From the NCBI GenBank assembly GCA_022453515.1, contig JAJNNY010000035.1:124001-188000 (forward strand): a stretch of 64,000 bases of DNA, written 5' to 3'. A program made the position numbers and the translations under genes. Under the pieces are notes generated by a model. That model worked only from the letters and a program-made list of their open reading frames with translations, made no database searches and was not told the DNA's origin. Source of the DNA: Astrocystis sublimbata (taxonomy: Eukaryota; Ascomycota; Sordariomycetes; Xylariales; Xylariaceae). Position 1 is the first letter of the stretch. The number at the start of each line of letters is the position of its first letter. Of the stretch, positions 35,001-46,808 are shown piece by piece.

Positions 35001-38000
35001 CTGTTCAAGGTCACGAGATAGAAGCGGTCTGCATCCTGTTGAACACTGGTCCGAAACGAAGGTGCAATGAGAATGTTTTCCGGGTCCCCTTTAAGTGATC
35101 TTGTTGTGGTTTCGTAACCCCTTGCGAATAGGTAAAACGCTGTCAGAATCTTCGTAAGGCTGTTTACAGTTGACAAGAGAGTCTGCAGGCTTGTGCCGGG
35201 CATACTTAGACTTTGGTCTCATCTGCAGTAGGAACTCCGGCACACGCTCCGGTCGGCAGTAGCTTGGGACTGCATACAGTTCACCTTCCGCTTGTAGATA
35301 CTGTATATTAATTAGTATTATGAACGCGAAGGAATTTCTAGAAAGCAGGGTTTAGCAAGATTTTGGAGGGTTAGTAGATCAAGTGGAGATAGACTAAGCC
35401 AGCATACCCTGAACAGAATCGTTACGATTGGCTACCTTGATGGAACATGGATCAAGAGTACTATCAAATTCATCAATATGCCTAGAAATAGGATCCTCGA
35501 ACTCGTGGCAGGATCAGGGGGAAGCAAAAGCCGTTGAGGCCCCAACGGCCCCTAAGCATCTAGGTACCAATGGTGCACGTAGTAAACTGGAGTGTATTCC
35601 CCTAAGTAGAAGTACAATCAGAAGAAGTACCTACAGTGAGTGCAGTTTGAACTCATTAGCTCATAACACACAAGTGAATAATTATTTAGGTAGCCAGCGT
35701 AGCCTCACGTGGCGAATTGAGTCTGGACAAGCTGCCTGACTCATTTGAAGTGTTCAGGAGGGAATTGCGATAGGTCGAGCAAGGCATCTTTGGCACAAGA
35801 GCTGAAGTTACGAGTAAGGCCGGCCTGCAGCAAGTAATAAAACGTGTACTCGTTCTACACGTGGACAGTAGTGTAAATAGGCGGTGCCCATAGCCAGGTA
35901 TTTCCTTGGAAGAACACAAGCACTGCATGATGCAAGGCACATTAGACACGTTCGTCTCTTAAACCCGCCTCCATGTGTAAGGCTCGGCCCTGATCGCCGT
36001 TGCAGCAATGTAACAGAATCTCAATTTGAACATGAGAATGAAGTAGAAACGTGCTGTTGGCGAGATGTAAGGACGGCCATGGCGCCTCGAATCGTTTGAA
36101 AAGCAACCTCCAATTATTCACCCGAAACTCGGTTCGGTGCATTTGAACCCAGTGATATCGCATCATCGCATGGAGCTTTAACGGCCAAACGTCTAGCGGA
36201 GCGGAGCATCTCGATAACTGAATGCTACTATACGTACATCTAGCCGCCAATATACCGTCACGGCAACGATCATCGATCTAGTTGCTTGTGAGTCGTGACG
36301 GTTGGGCGAGGGTCGGAGACTACCTGATCTTTCAACCCGGATAATGCAGCTGTCCGTAACCGATTAATGGGGCCAGCTCAATACACCAAGAGCTAGTTTG
36401 GGCAGGGTTTATTTCTTCTTTTCGAAAGTGAAGACTACATGATCTCTATACAGTTGCTGGTTGAAAGACGCTTCGGGATCTTGCTCAGATCTACCGTTGC
36501 GTCCTGGAATATCATGCTGCAAATGAAAATCAAGATTGATTGTTGAACTAGGTCACGTCAAACCACAAGTGTTGAGACATAATATAAGGAGTAGGAGTTT
36601 GTGACTGACCTCCATGTCGTGCGTGACCTTATTATTGCTTTTGTCAGCGTACCAGGTCGTGGGTATGTGTGAGTTCTGTGCTTGGCAGAAATATCGACAA
36701 AACAAACCTGGGCATTCCGAGGTGGTTTCAATATCAATAGATATGGTCTGATAGTCACTGCTCAATCTTCAAATTCGCTATTGATCATGAGGCTGCGAGA
36801 AGCATTTCGTTTAACCTTCTGAAACAACAGACCCAGGGAGGCGAGGCAAGGCTGTGTGCGGGCCATCACCCGCTCCACAAGGGTTACTCGGTTACTCGTA
36901 AGATTACCTGCTCGGAAGTCATATACCCGACCCAGAACTGCCTTGCACAGGTTCGCGTACAAACAAACAGTCCTGCGAGTTGGGGAGGCGATGAGGGTCA
37001 CAAGTTTGTGAGGTTTAGGCATATCGAACATAGGTCAATGTGTCTAACCAAAAGCATCGCATAGTCGGAGTGGCGTCAGCGCTACCCCGGATCATAGGCG
37101 GTAAAAATGGGCTGAAACCATGCCTTTGAGAAGAGCTCTGGAATAAGCAAGTGGTCAGGTGCACCAGTATCCCCCTTAGAGCATATCTCTTCATGAATGC
37201 CTACTTGCGATGGATTCTTTAATGCAAATATATCAGTCTAGACTAAACAATTTCTGGTGCCGGGAGTTGACCACGCGTAAGGATGGCTTGTCTCACTCAA
37301 TATTGAGTGCGCAACTACTTAGGTACCTACCTCATTCAGATATTTGGTTGGACGGCCCGTCTGCTGTATGCCAATGGAGCCTTGATCCCGGATTCAGTCC
37401 CCTCCATCGCTGGTGACCGGCGAAGGTGGTGAGCACCCTGACAGGTGATTTACAGGGGAAAACCCCGTCCAATCCAGCCTAGCTCGCCCAGTGCAGTTGA
37501 TTAGCTAGTGTGTAATAAATGCCGATGTTTCAGAAGCAGACGATTGGGATTGTCGACCTGTCACTGGTGATGAAGATTATACTACAGTCATGGCGGTCAG
37601 CAAACTTTGGCACCTAATGACAGAGAACGGCGATACATACACCACTATCAATCTCGACTAGCATGAGGGTCTCTACGAAGCAGTTACACCACAAGCCCCT
37701 CTAGAGAGTACCAAGATGGAGGTCAGAGCGTATAGTATGGACACAAAACAATCCTGACTACAGTACCTCTGAATGGAGAATATTTGGAACATCATCTAAT
37801 GCGAAGGAACGGCCGCATGACATGCGACCTCGCTGATTGAATTGGCGGTGATTCTCCCGTCATCCTTTCCGTTCGCTACTTGCTGTGCGTTCACTGCTTA
37901 ACACCATGTCAGCATGCTCGCTACTCAGTCGGTTAACCACCTGCCTAGCAAGCGAGAGCCACAGGCTCCCTCATCTCACGATCACCCGATTCTACAGGAT

Positions 38001-39547
38001 ACTATGTAGCATTGGCGCGGCGCTACTGCGACTATGCACTACACTAGCCGGGCTGGACGTTCTTAGTAGTTCATAGCAGACAGTCAAGGCGTTCGTTTTC
38101 GGATTCTCCGTACATGTTTTTGGAGAACTAGAACGAGAAATGATGCAGTCTACACATGGTCTGTCCAAGTTTTCTTTCATTTTGACCAACTGTCACGTTC
38201 CAGAGCAGTTCGTGGGCTACCTACCAGGAACCGCCATGTCGCATTGCTTGTTGGGGCCCAGGCGACACTATGTTCCGGCCTGCCCGGTACTAAAGCATTA
38301 GGTCGCAGACGCACGCTCGAGAGAGTTGGTCGCAAGACTTGGACATCCATCTACTTAATAAGCATGCACCACATGCGCGAACATTTTAGTTGCGCGACAG
38401 CGCGCTGTGGAGCGTTGGCTTATGTTTGATCAAGTACTGTACAGTAGTGTGTCTACCAACCTACGTAGTACTTAGATGTCGTGACTCTGATGCTTTCCTT
38501 GTCACACCAGGCAACTATTTATCTTGTCATAATGATGTAGAGTGGGAGCTTAAAAATAAAAAAAGCAGCATAAGTATGACTTACGTCGTCTCGTATTGAT
38601 TCTTAAATGATGGACTGGGCAGAGATATATTGATTGCTAGCTTCTTGTGTAGTGTGCTATGCTGTGAGATAGTACAGGACTGTACTGCATGTAGCCCTCC
38701 GATCATTACCCCTGAACCTGGCTCGAGCGAGGTGCCGGACCCCAAAGCGCCCCTTGTCGACACACTGTGGACATAAGCTATTAGAACAAAGTCGTCGCAA
38801 ATTCTCTACTTCGAGTTTAGAGCCATCCTTGCAAGTATCCGAGTATAGGCAAGCTGCTTTTAGAACCCCTTCAACTTATTCTATTCTTGGACTAGGGACT
38901 AAGCCAGGTACAATTATTTCATCGCCTTGTTCCCACATTTCATCATGAGCTCATGGCGCTTTCAGGAGTTACATTGACTCCTTCGATACACTACACACCC
39001 TTTGGCTTCTCTCCTCCGTTGCGCCCTTTACATCTGGGTACGAGCAAAAACAGTGTTGTGTCGACTCGTTCAATCAGGTGTGTGCAGGGATAAACAGGCC
39101 GCCAACGAGCGAGCCTTGCAGTCGGCGCAATACTTGCCACGCCACAACGCTACTACTTTACTTACCACCGCTACGATACACCATCCTCACCGTTTCCTTC
39201 CCTCCTCCTAATTCTCGCTACATCGTCTGGACCTGTTGGCACAACAAGCTGAACGCCCAGGTCTAATTTTGTAGGCGAAACTAAGCTCTCAGCTTGCTTG
39301 CCTCTTCCCTCAAAGGCGCCCTTTGCATTGTGACCCCCATAGCTTTGTTCAGACCGAACAAAAGCTGGTCATCTGTCTGGCCGTGCCTCCCACTGTTCGG
39401 GGTAAATATGACGCTTTGACGACAGATTACGAGTTCAGACACTCTGCTTGCGGTCCGTCACACGAAACACCAAATAAAAGGCCTTGCGCCACGCAGGCCA
39501 ATACAAGTACGAGCGCGTGCATCCTCTCGAGAGGTGTCGCGGTCCTC
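32085..39547. other. 7.4-kb gene-poor region
   Basis: All frames are short, none exceeding about 125 codons, and I found no family motif, transposase signature or paired long terminal repeat. Base composition looks mixed, without long A/T-only tracts. A 10-bp inverted repeat (ACGCGCTTTG) lies at 33208-33254. The right end (about 39200-39547) may contain 5' exons of the following gene. It may be decayed mobile DNA, but the sequence alone does not show it. Confidence 0.5.
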
Positions 39548-41408
39548 ATGGAGGGTATTCTTCTAGCACCCCCAGATAGGGGACCGATTATTGGAAAGCC
39601 TGTATGGAAGGTAATTACTGCCACTGATAACACATGCACCTGTTTGTGAGAATACTGATCGCCTACAATTCTAGCCGCGTTACGTTATTATTGGTCCACA
39701 GTACCAGAAGGATGGCCAAGCTCCGAATCTTTCTCTTTCCCAGGTTTTGTCGAATGCTCGGATGAGGGATGTAGGGGGGCGATCCTCGAAAGCACAACAG
39801 AAGTCCTTGACAGACGCACTCTACTTCTCGGTTTACAAGTCCAAGGTGCGCACTGCTCATTTAAACGGGAGATCTTCTTCGCTGACATGGCAATAGGACG
39901 ATTCCGAGCCCATCATTCAACATCCGATTACCTCCGTAATAGATTGCCAGGTGCAACGCATTGCCCACCGAAAGCAGGGCCATCTGCTCCCAACTCTCAC
40001 GCTTCAAATCACCCCCGATCCGGCCGCCGATAAATTACGAAAACGTCGATCGAGTCGCACCACTGGATTGATTTCAAGTAAAGACTCTGGGCCGTTGAAG
40101 TTATGGTTTCTCGGCACCGAAGAGTCGCGATATGGCTTGGATGAATGGGCTAGATATATACAGTCGCTCATACAGCGCCAACAGTCCATGCCCATGAGCC
40201 CAACTAGTCCAACAGTACCGGTTTTCACCAACCCGTTACCCGCGAAGCAAGAAGTCGAGAAGCCTGGACCTGTTTCTAGTGCGAAGGGGAAACTAAGGTC
40301 CAAACTGCAATCAAAGTCATCGGGTAGGACCCTCCCATCGACGCGCGACCAGAGCTCAACATATACCTCAGGCTCCCCGAGCCTGCGCTCCCGCAAAAGC
40401 GATCTCTCCTCTCGTGCGAGCTCCATGGTACCGGCTCCTATGAATTTGACGCAGCAACACTACGCAAACCTTCAGCGATCCGATCTTCCTTCTCCTGCTT
40501 CCACTGTGGATGAGCAACCCGAACAGTTTATAGAAGGGTGGACAACATCACAAGGGCGATCATCTGCCTTGAGTTCTCCTATCAGGGGACGCGGCAGCAT
40601 CAGTTCATCACAAGACCCGATCCAACCTAGCTTAGAGTCCAGCCCTCGCGTGGCTCCTCGTGAGACTATCCTGGACCGTGCATTCCAACTGCGATGCATC
40701 CCAGGATCTGACACACAGGTCGCCGGAGAAGAGAAGCTCACGTCACTTGCGAGATTCGAGGCCTTGATGCGAGAAACGGAAGAAACCCGCCCAACTAGCA
40801 CAGGGAGACGAGGAACGGTGCATGAAGCATCAAGAAGCACTTGGGAAGATGATGAGAGCTCCGGCGACGAGTTTGGTAAGGAAACCGACTTTGATGAGGA
40901 TGACGAGGATAGCGATAACTATGCTCATGACCACCAAAATGATCCCGACGAGGTGGATGCGTCTTTGAAGGCGCTTCGGTTCAATTCGACTCGCCACACT
41001 TCGACTTATAGTGAGACTGGGCTGAGCAGCATTCTTCGCCCACATACGTCTCACTCACGAAACCGGCCTGGAGCCCAGCGGACGACTAGTACGCCTTACG
41101 TTCCCGGATCGCCAATGCATACGCTGCCATCCTCATCTAGGATGCCAGACACCACTCAGATGCGGCGGTCCCAGGAGAAACGACACTCGACCTCGGATGT
41201 CAAGAATCTGAGTTTCAATGAATTCGCGAAGCGATTGAGCGGTACGAGTAGTTTGCTTCTTGTGCAGTCGAACGCCAGTACCGGTAGCAATCGTGGCAGC
41301 GCTGATTACGACGCACAGCATACCCCTCGCGGGAGTCAGACTCCTGATGACCGCTGTCGATGGCGAGGCAGCATCGGTGTATTTGGAAACGACGGCGGAT
41401 TCCTGTGA
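39548..41408 (+). CDS. PH-like domain protein with long disordered tail
   Basis: Exons 39548-39610, 39675-39845 and 39897-41408 give 581 aa from the first in-frame ATG. The N-terminal part looks like a split PH-type fold. It starts GKPVWKPRYVIIG, continues with HPITSVIDCQVQRI and LKLWFLGTE, and closes with the helix LDEWARYIQSLIQ carrying the typical Trp. About 380 residues of Ser/Pro/Arg-rich, probably disordered sequence follow. They include an acidic stretch (EDDESSGDEFGKETDFDEDD) and a conserved-looking NLSFNEFAKRLSG motif. The reading frame continues upstream of the ATG (SRGVAVLMEGILL) and looks coding, so an undetected 5' exon is likely. Binding to phosphoinositides is inferred only. 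Confidence 0.72.
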
Positions 41409-42117
41409 TTTCATATTCGCGAACCCCATGACCTTCACTTTTCTCCGAAAGATCTTTCCTGCGAATTGAACCCTACATCTTCATACTGCTAGAAGCTCTC
41501 GCTTTCGACTGTATTATTACCACATCGCCCTCCCAACCCTCAACGCACGATCTTACGATACCAGTCTTTGGACCTAAGCGTTATGCGACATTAGACGGCA
41601 TAGCATGACATTTTCATGATTCCAGCGCACGAAATGATTCCACGCCCTTTTTGTTTCCTTTTCAACACTTCTCGTTCAGCTAGATTGGAAGTCGATATAA
41701 GACAGATCAATAGCATGTTCAAGGCGATATCCTTTTATTTTCTTCTTGCCATTTCACTATATGGATATAGGGACGAGTCTATGATACTAGGAAACTTAGA
41801 CGGGCTGGTCGGCACGTGAAGGATCGTCATAATCCTTCCTCTGTTTTCTTAATATTAGGCTTAGATATCACCTTCCCTTAGTAACGTTGAACGACCAAGC
41901 ACAGATCATGGACAATTACTTTACAACATACAGTTAGGCAAATGTAAAGATACCCTTAACGATACAATTAGCAAGCAAGCACTATTTCAGAGGACATCCA
42001 AAACCGGTGACATGGTTCGCTCTCGGATACCGCCGAACCCCGTGAAAACATATGTTGATCTTCAACGAGCAGGAAAGCCACCCCAACGTCGAAGATGCCG
42101 GATAAATCGACAAAAAA
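41409..42117. other. Spacer between PH-domain gene and tRNA genes
   Basis: About 710 bp should contain the 3' UTR of the PH-domain gene and the 3' flank of tRNA-Ala. No gene is seen. Confidence 0.55.
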
Positions 42118-42225
42118 TGGACGAACGGGGATTTGAACCCCGGACCCTTCGCAAGCAAGATAACCTCATCGTAACGTCATGTGGATGCATGCAAAGCGAA
42201 TATCATACCCCTAGACCATTCGCCC
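42118..42225 (-). tRNA. tRNA-Ala (anticodon UGC) with a 36-nt intron
   Basis: The acceptor stem pairs GGGCGAA with TTCGTCC and contains the G3:U70 pair that identifies alanine tRNAs. The D arm reads GTCTAGGGGTATGAT. The anticodon stem is TTCGC/GCGAA, and the loop starts TTTGCA, giving anticodon TGC. A 36-nt intron (42189-42154) lies one base after the anticodon, the standard nuclear position. The T arm is CGGGG-TTCAAAT-CCCCG. The mature length is 72 nt including discriminator A, with CCA not encoded. The body otherwise resembles proline tRNAs, so the Ala call depends on the intron placement and the G3:U70 pair. Confidence 0.85.
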
Positions 42226-42269
42226 AAAGGTCGGTCGTGCAGTAGTAGCCGCATCGATCGTACCAGCAA

Positions 42270-42341
42270 CGATCCGCACGGGACTCGAACCCGCAACCCC
42301 AGACTTAGGAGGTCTGTACGCTACCATTGCGCCAACGAACC
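42270..42341 (-). tRNA. tRNA-Arg (anticodon CCU)
   Basis: A complete cloverleaf of 72 nt is present. The acceptor GGTTCGT pairs with GCGGATC, with G:U pairs. The D arm is GCGC-AATGGTA-GCGT. The anticodon arm is CAGAC-CTCCTAA-GTCTG, with anticodon CCT reading AGG. The T arm is GCGGG-TTCGAGT-CCCGT and the discriminator is G. There is no intron. It lies 44 bp upstream of tRNA-Ala on the same strand, so the two may be co-located by duplication or share flanks. Confidence 0.88.
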
Positions 42342-42962
42342 AGGATGGAAAAAGTAGTTAATCCTGCGGTTTATATGCGAAGATGACGAAGGTTACCATA
42401 GCAACTCATTGATTGGACTACGGGTGATATAGACGCAACCTTGGTGTTATGAATTCCTGGAATGTGTTCGACAGGCTTCAACTGTTCAAATTAGCACCCA
42501 GGTCTGCCTATTTGTCCAGAATAAACCACGGGGATAGCATAGGTAACTCATCGGTGTGTATAATGCTTAATTACCTTGATACCATTGGGGGGCTCTGTTG
42601 AATCTGAAGACAGTCCGCTGAAGCACTACCTCCGTGCCCCTTTTAGGACCAATCTCAAGCTTCGTCCCCAAGAATTGTAGATAATAATGAATCACAACTG
42701 ACTATAAATTACGGGGAAAGCCTGCTTGCTTGGCTGAGAGCATACATAAATCCCAATTCCATTGACCAAGAAAATGAAGAGCCATCTATCCACTTAGGAT
42801 TGTGAGCCATAAAAATCACGATGATACCCTCATACCCAAACGAAGTAAGGCTTTAGCATTATCAAGCAGCCCTGTTGCTTGAGCTATCTATATCTACTAA
42901 CCATATATTCAGGTTGCTGTGACACCTCTTAGGCATAGGCAGGTATCAAATATTTCTGCAGT
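42342..42962. other. Spacer upstream of tRNA-Arg and downstream of the MFS gene
   Basis: About 620 bp holds no coding signal that I can support. It contains the 5' flank of the tRNA pair and the 3' UTR of the MFS gene. Confidence 0.55.
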
Positions 42963-44409
42963 TCATATCTTCCTATCCAAACGCCAGCCCACCTTCATAA
43001 TCCGGCTTGCGAAAATGGTTCCACCGGATACAACGAGAAAAGAGGCACAGAACGCAATGAGTCCTGTCCAATTTCCGTTTCTACCCAGAATCGCACCAGC
43101 AATGGGGTTTCCCACAAGAACACTGACGCCTATGAAAGCTAATGTCATTCCCAGACGCGTCCCAAACTTACTCTTGTCATCCGAGAGACTAGCTAAGCCT
43201 GTAGCAGGGAGACCTGTGAAAGTGCCAGAAGTAAAGCCAAACAAGATGGAATACACCAACAAGCCTGCAGCTGTATGTATAGCTAATAAAGAATATGTCA
43301 GGATGGCGGCTATAAAAGCCACCAGACCCTGGACATGGATCGAGCCGATCCTGTCAGCGTAGAAGCCGCCCACAAGCCTGCCAACTAGGGAACTGGCGTT
43401 AATAATGACTAAAACATTATTGGCTATGGAATTGGTGATGGAATACTCAACGGCAAAGAGTTGAATATAGTTGAGCACAACGTTAAACCCGGTAAAGCCG
43501 AAGAATAGTCCAGTACTGAATAAGAGGTATGGGGCATCTGTGAAGACTTCTCTATCTATGATGCTGCGTGCTGGCCCTGGCGGCATTTTTGATTTCATCA
43601 AAAGCACGGGAATAAGTGAGGTAGCCAACAAGATGAAGCCAATTATCCGAGTGGCCCATCCAAAGCCAATCTGCGGCTGTAGCTGTGTAAAGATGATAGG
43701 ATATATAATGCCACCTTGGCGTAGCATCAGAAAAATGTTCATACACCGAGTAAATGGATCGGGAAAGGGATATTACATACCAACAGCACTGCCTGTAGAT
43801 GCTGCGCCCATTGCCAATGCGGCTTTCGCATGGAAATACTGTGAGACTATAACAGGCGCGGGCAGATACACACATCCGAAGCCGAAACCCATCAGAATGG
43901 ATTGTGTTATGAAAATCTGCCAGTACTGAGAGGTGATGCTGACAAGAAACATGCCGAGAATGAGCAGGAAAGACCCTATCCAGATCAGGGGTCTAACATG
44001 GCCACGGTCGAAGGCAGGGCCCGCTATGAGCGAGACAAGGAAAAGAAGAAATGCTTGCGTAGATCCGATCCAGGCGATATTCGATGGCGTCTCATGTCGG
44101 AGATGGTTGAGCTGATAGAAGGTTTGAAAAACGCCAAAGGTATTGAGGAGGCCCCTTCTCTGTATCAGCAGCTGATCTCTCCGATCATCTCATTTTCATG
44201 AGATTTTAACGTGGGACTTAGAGCGATGCTAACCAGGTATTGAGGTTGAGGACAAAAGCACCGGCTACTTGTAGCAAACAGACCCTCTTTCGGCCGTGGC
44301 GAAGTTGGAGAAGGCGATCGCTCGTCACGACGACGACCATGATCGTGGCTGAGCTCTGCATTAAGTATAGTGCCGGGGGGTGGCTTTTCTTTCTCATCTG
44401 GTAGGGCAC
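42963..44409 (-). CDS. MFS transporter, monocarboxylate-permease type, N-terminus probably frameshifted
   Basis: Exons 44409-44234, 44154-43781 and 43714-42963 give an intact 433-aa reading frame. Conserved monocarboxylate-transporter features are VAGAFVLNLNTWGLLNTFGVFQTFYQ, interrupted by an intron after the Trp codon's second base, SVLADF-free TM segments, GFGFGCVYLPAPVIVSQYF, GGIIYPIIF, and a second half with about six helices including LVGRLVGGFYADR. The problem is the first exon. Frame A, starting at 44434, gives a typical acidic/Pro-rich cytoplasmic leader (EKPPPGTI..SPTSPRPKEGLFA). The conserved VAGAF helix is in frame B. The switch needs a few-base change near 44300-44270. The frame-B ORF starting at 44409 has an atypical leader. 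The gene may be a recent pseudogene or use a changed N-terminus. Confidence 0.72.
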
Positions 44410-44956
44410 GGATGCTGGACGCCGTCATGTTCATTGAATCGTCGCAATGCAGTGAAATTCCAGTCAGATAAATTAATATCCTATAATTGCCTGATTTCCG
44501 GGGTTAGAGTAGATTTTAAAGATATGCTGCTACCAAGTAGTAGAGGTCCCGAAGTAAAGAACGAGAGAACAATATCTAATTGTGGGAAGTGGACAAAGAC
44601 GCCGAAGCTTGGTTATCAGCATACCAACCAACTTTCGACTGGATACAAAGTACGTAACAAAACCAACACGGGCCTTTGACAGGCTGCAAGGTCTTATCTA
44701 CGTCGCACCAACTGACATGATATACATTTCTAAACAAGGGCCAACTACAAGATTTCAAAGTTCGGGATGTTACGATGATTGAGCCAAGCACTTATTTCGA
44801 TATGGATGTTTCTTAAAGGATTTTTGACGTTTGCGCGACGAAGTGAAGGTGAAAATGTAACTGAATGCACTTAGAACCTGCTAGGGATAGACTGTTGATC
44901 TCATCAATTTAGTCGAACTGATACATCATTGAAAGACCAAGAAGTGTATCCCCTCG
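44410..44956. other. Spacer between MFS and O-methyltransferase genes
   Basis: About 550 bp lies between two same-strand genes and contains the MFS promoter and the O-methyltransferase 3' UTR. The MFS frame-A leader begins at 44434 inside it. No other gene is seen. Confidence 0.55.
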
Positions 44957-46324
44957 TCACTCCTCTAGTATGACTTCCACGATACCATCTCCATCATCTT
45001 GCGGTGGAGCCCAGAACTTGATAACCTTGAGACCTGCCTTTTCCATCAGCTCCTCCCACTGTCTTTCCGTCCTCTCCATCCCCGCGTTGAAGGCCATTAT
45101 GGTCATGTCGAGCATGGCATGGAATGCGGAAGCTCCCTGCTCAGGTATGATCATTTCGTGAAGAAGTAGTTTGGAATAGCCAGGTCTCATGGCCTTCTTG
45201 ACCCTCTTTAGCATGTCCAAACATACGGGATCAGACCAATCGTGTAGGATGTGGTGATAGAAGTATGCGCGTGCTCCCTCTACGGGTTGCTCGGTGAAGA
45301 AATCATATTCCATCACCTCAATAGCGGGATCGAGATCGTTGGAATTCTCCGTGACTGATCGAAGGTCCTGCAGAACCAAGCGACCCTGATGCGGATACTT
45401 TGCGTGGAAGGCGAGAATATCGTGTCCTTTGCCCCCGCCTACGTCCACCAGGAGCGCAGATTTATCAGTCGCTCCATCAAGCAATCTTTCTTGCACTGGG
45501 AACCAATCAACCCAATAGTTTCGGGCACCCATGGTGCTTCCCATAAACATATTGAAGTCCCGAAACACTTCAGGCATCGTCTGGAAGAATTCAAAGGTCG
45601 TGAGTTTGGTTTTGAAAGCGTATTGCATAAGACCATCGTGAGGATCAGTCGGGCATCGATAACCAGCTTCCCTAAAGTACCTTAGCGCTTGAGATGCTGC
45701 CCCAACAACCATTTCACCACTGAAAGAAGTGTAAGCCGAGTCGAAATTAATTATTGAACAAGACGCATGTTTTAGAGGGGCAACACTAACAGCATTCGAT
45801 GCCCAGAGGCAATTCCCTCGGTTGTCATTGCGAAGGTAAGGGGTGTGGCAATCCATTTTCTCTCACCGGTCTCTTTGACAAACCCTATCGCTGCCATAGG
45901 TCTGAGAACACGAACTGTGTCGCCGTTAATACTGTTGGGGCCATGTATCAACCCTCTGGGCAGCATGACGTACTGATTAACAGCTCCTCTCCTTCGGATA
46001 GGGATGCAAGCTCGTTCGATGTAACCGGTCCATCGTGGTTGGCTATATGCTTGAAAAGATCTAATTGTGTGGCGATTCTTGCTGCAATGGCCATAAAAGG
46101 CTACTGGTGTTAGTTAGAAACATGAAACTTTGTGCAAGTAGTTGTAATACTGAAAAAGCCAACTCCACCGCTGTATTTTCCGGTTGCTCTAGAACAGTGA
46201 CGAGCTGGCGTGCCAGGCTCACGGCATTTTTCTTCGCAGAGGGATCATTATGGGACGATAGTGCTGGTGAAAGATTATTGAGCTGTTCAATGATGTGAAT
46301 CGCTGAGTCTTGCTGCGCAGCCAT
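44957..46324 (-). CDS. SAM-dependent O-methyltransferase (secondary-metabolite type)
   Basis: It methylates a hydroxyl of an unknown small molecule using S-adenosylmethionine. Exons are 46324-46151, 46100-45974, 45914-45791 and 45719-44957, giving 395 aa, usual for fungal OMTs of the sterigmatocystin/aflatoxin-pathway class. The N-terminal part is the helical dimerisation and substrate region, including PFMAIAARIATQLDLFKHI and LRPMAAIGFVKE. The SAM loop is LLVDVGGGKGHDIL. The catalytic His lies in YHHILHDWSDPVCLDMLKRV. A late helix reads GMERTERQWEELMEKAGLK. The stop is 44957. The neighbours are an MFS transporter and an SDR on the same strand. The chosen ATG is the first in a good frame; an upstream in-frame ATG at 46429 adds a hydrophobic stretch and seems less likely. 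Confidence 0.9.
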
Positions 46325-46808
46325 CTTGGGTGCCGTAAACCAATGTTTGATCAAAAACAAAATCTCAAGAACAGAATCACAATGGGACACGTAGCAAGTT
46401 ATTAAATGTTGAGCCCTCATGAGGAACACAACTAATTAGCTAGAGGGGTGGTATCTAGGCCCGCAGAACAAAGAAAAAACGATCTGCACCCACCTACACC
46501 TGAAAAGGATTGCATCTGCACCTGCCTACACCAGAAAAGGATTGTTATCGATTTTTAGTAATGCATGTTAGGACTGTCTTAGACTACTGGATGGCGATGA
46601 CGACACCGAAGGTATCGGGGTACCTCAATACTTGATTATTCCAACAATTCTCGATGTGCAAGCGGCGAACATTTCACAATGACTGCATAGAAACCTTCAA
46701 AAAGTCTCTGTATCGTATAATACAAAGATTAAACGTAATTATATGCTTGATTCCAAGCCTACCAATACCAATAAAGTGCTATATGCGTTATAGCTCAAGG
46801 CCTATGAA
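46325..46808. other. Spacer between OMT and SDR genes
   Basis: About 480 bp is likely the OMT promoter and the SDR 3' UTR. A tandem imperfect repeat of CACCTACACCTGAAAAGGATTG-type sequence lies at about 46491-46545. No gene is seen. Confidence 0.6.
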
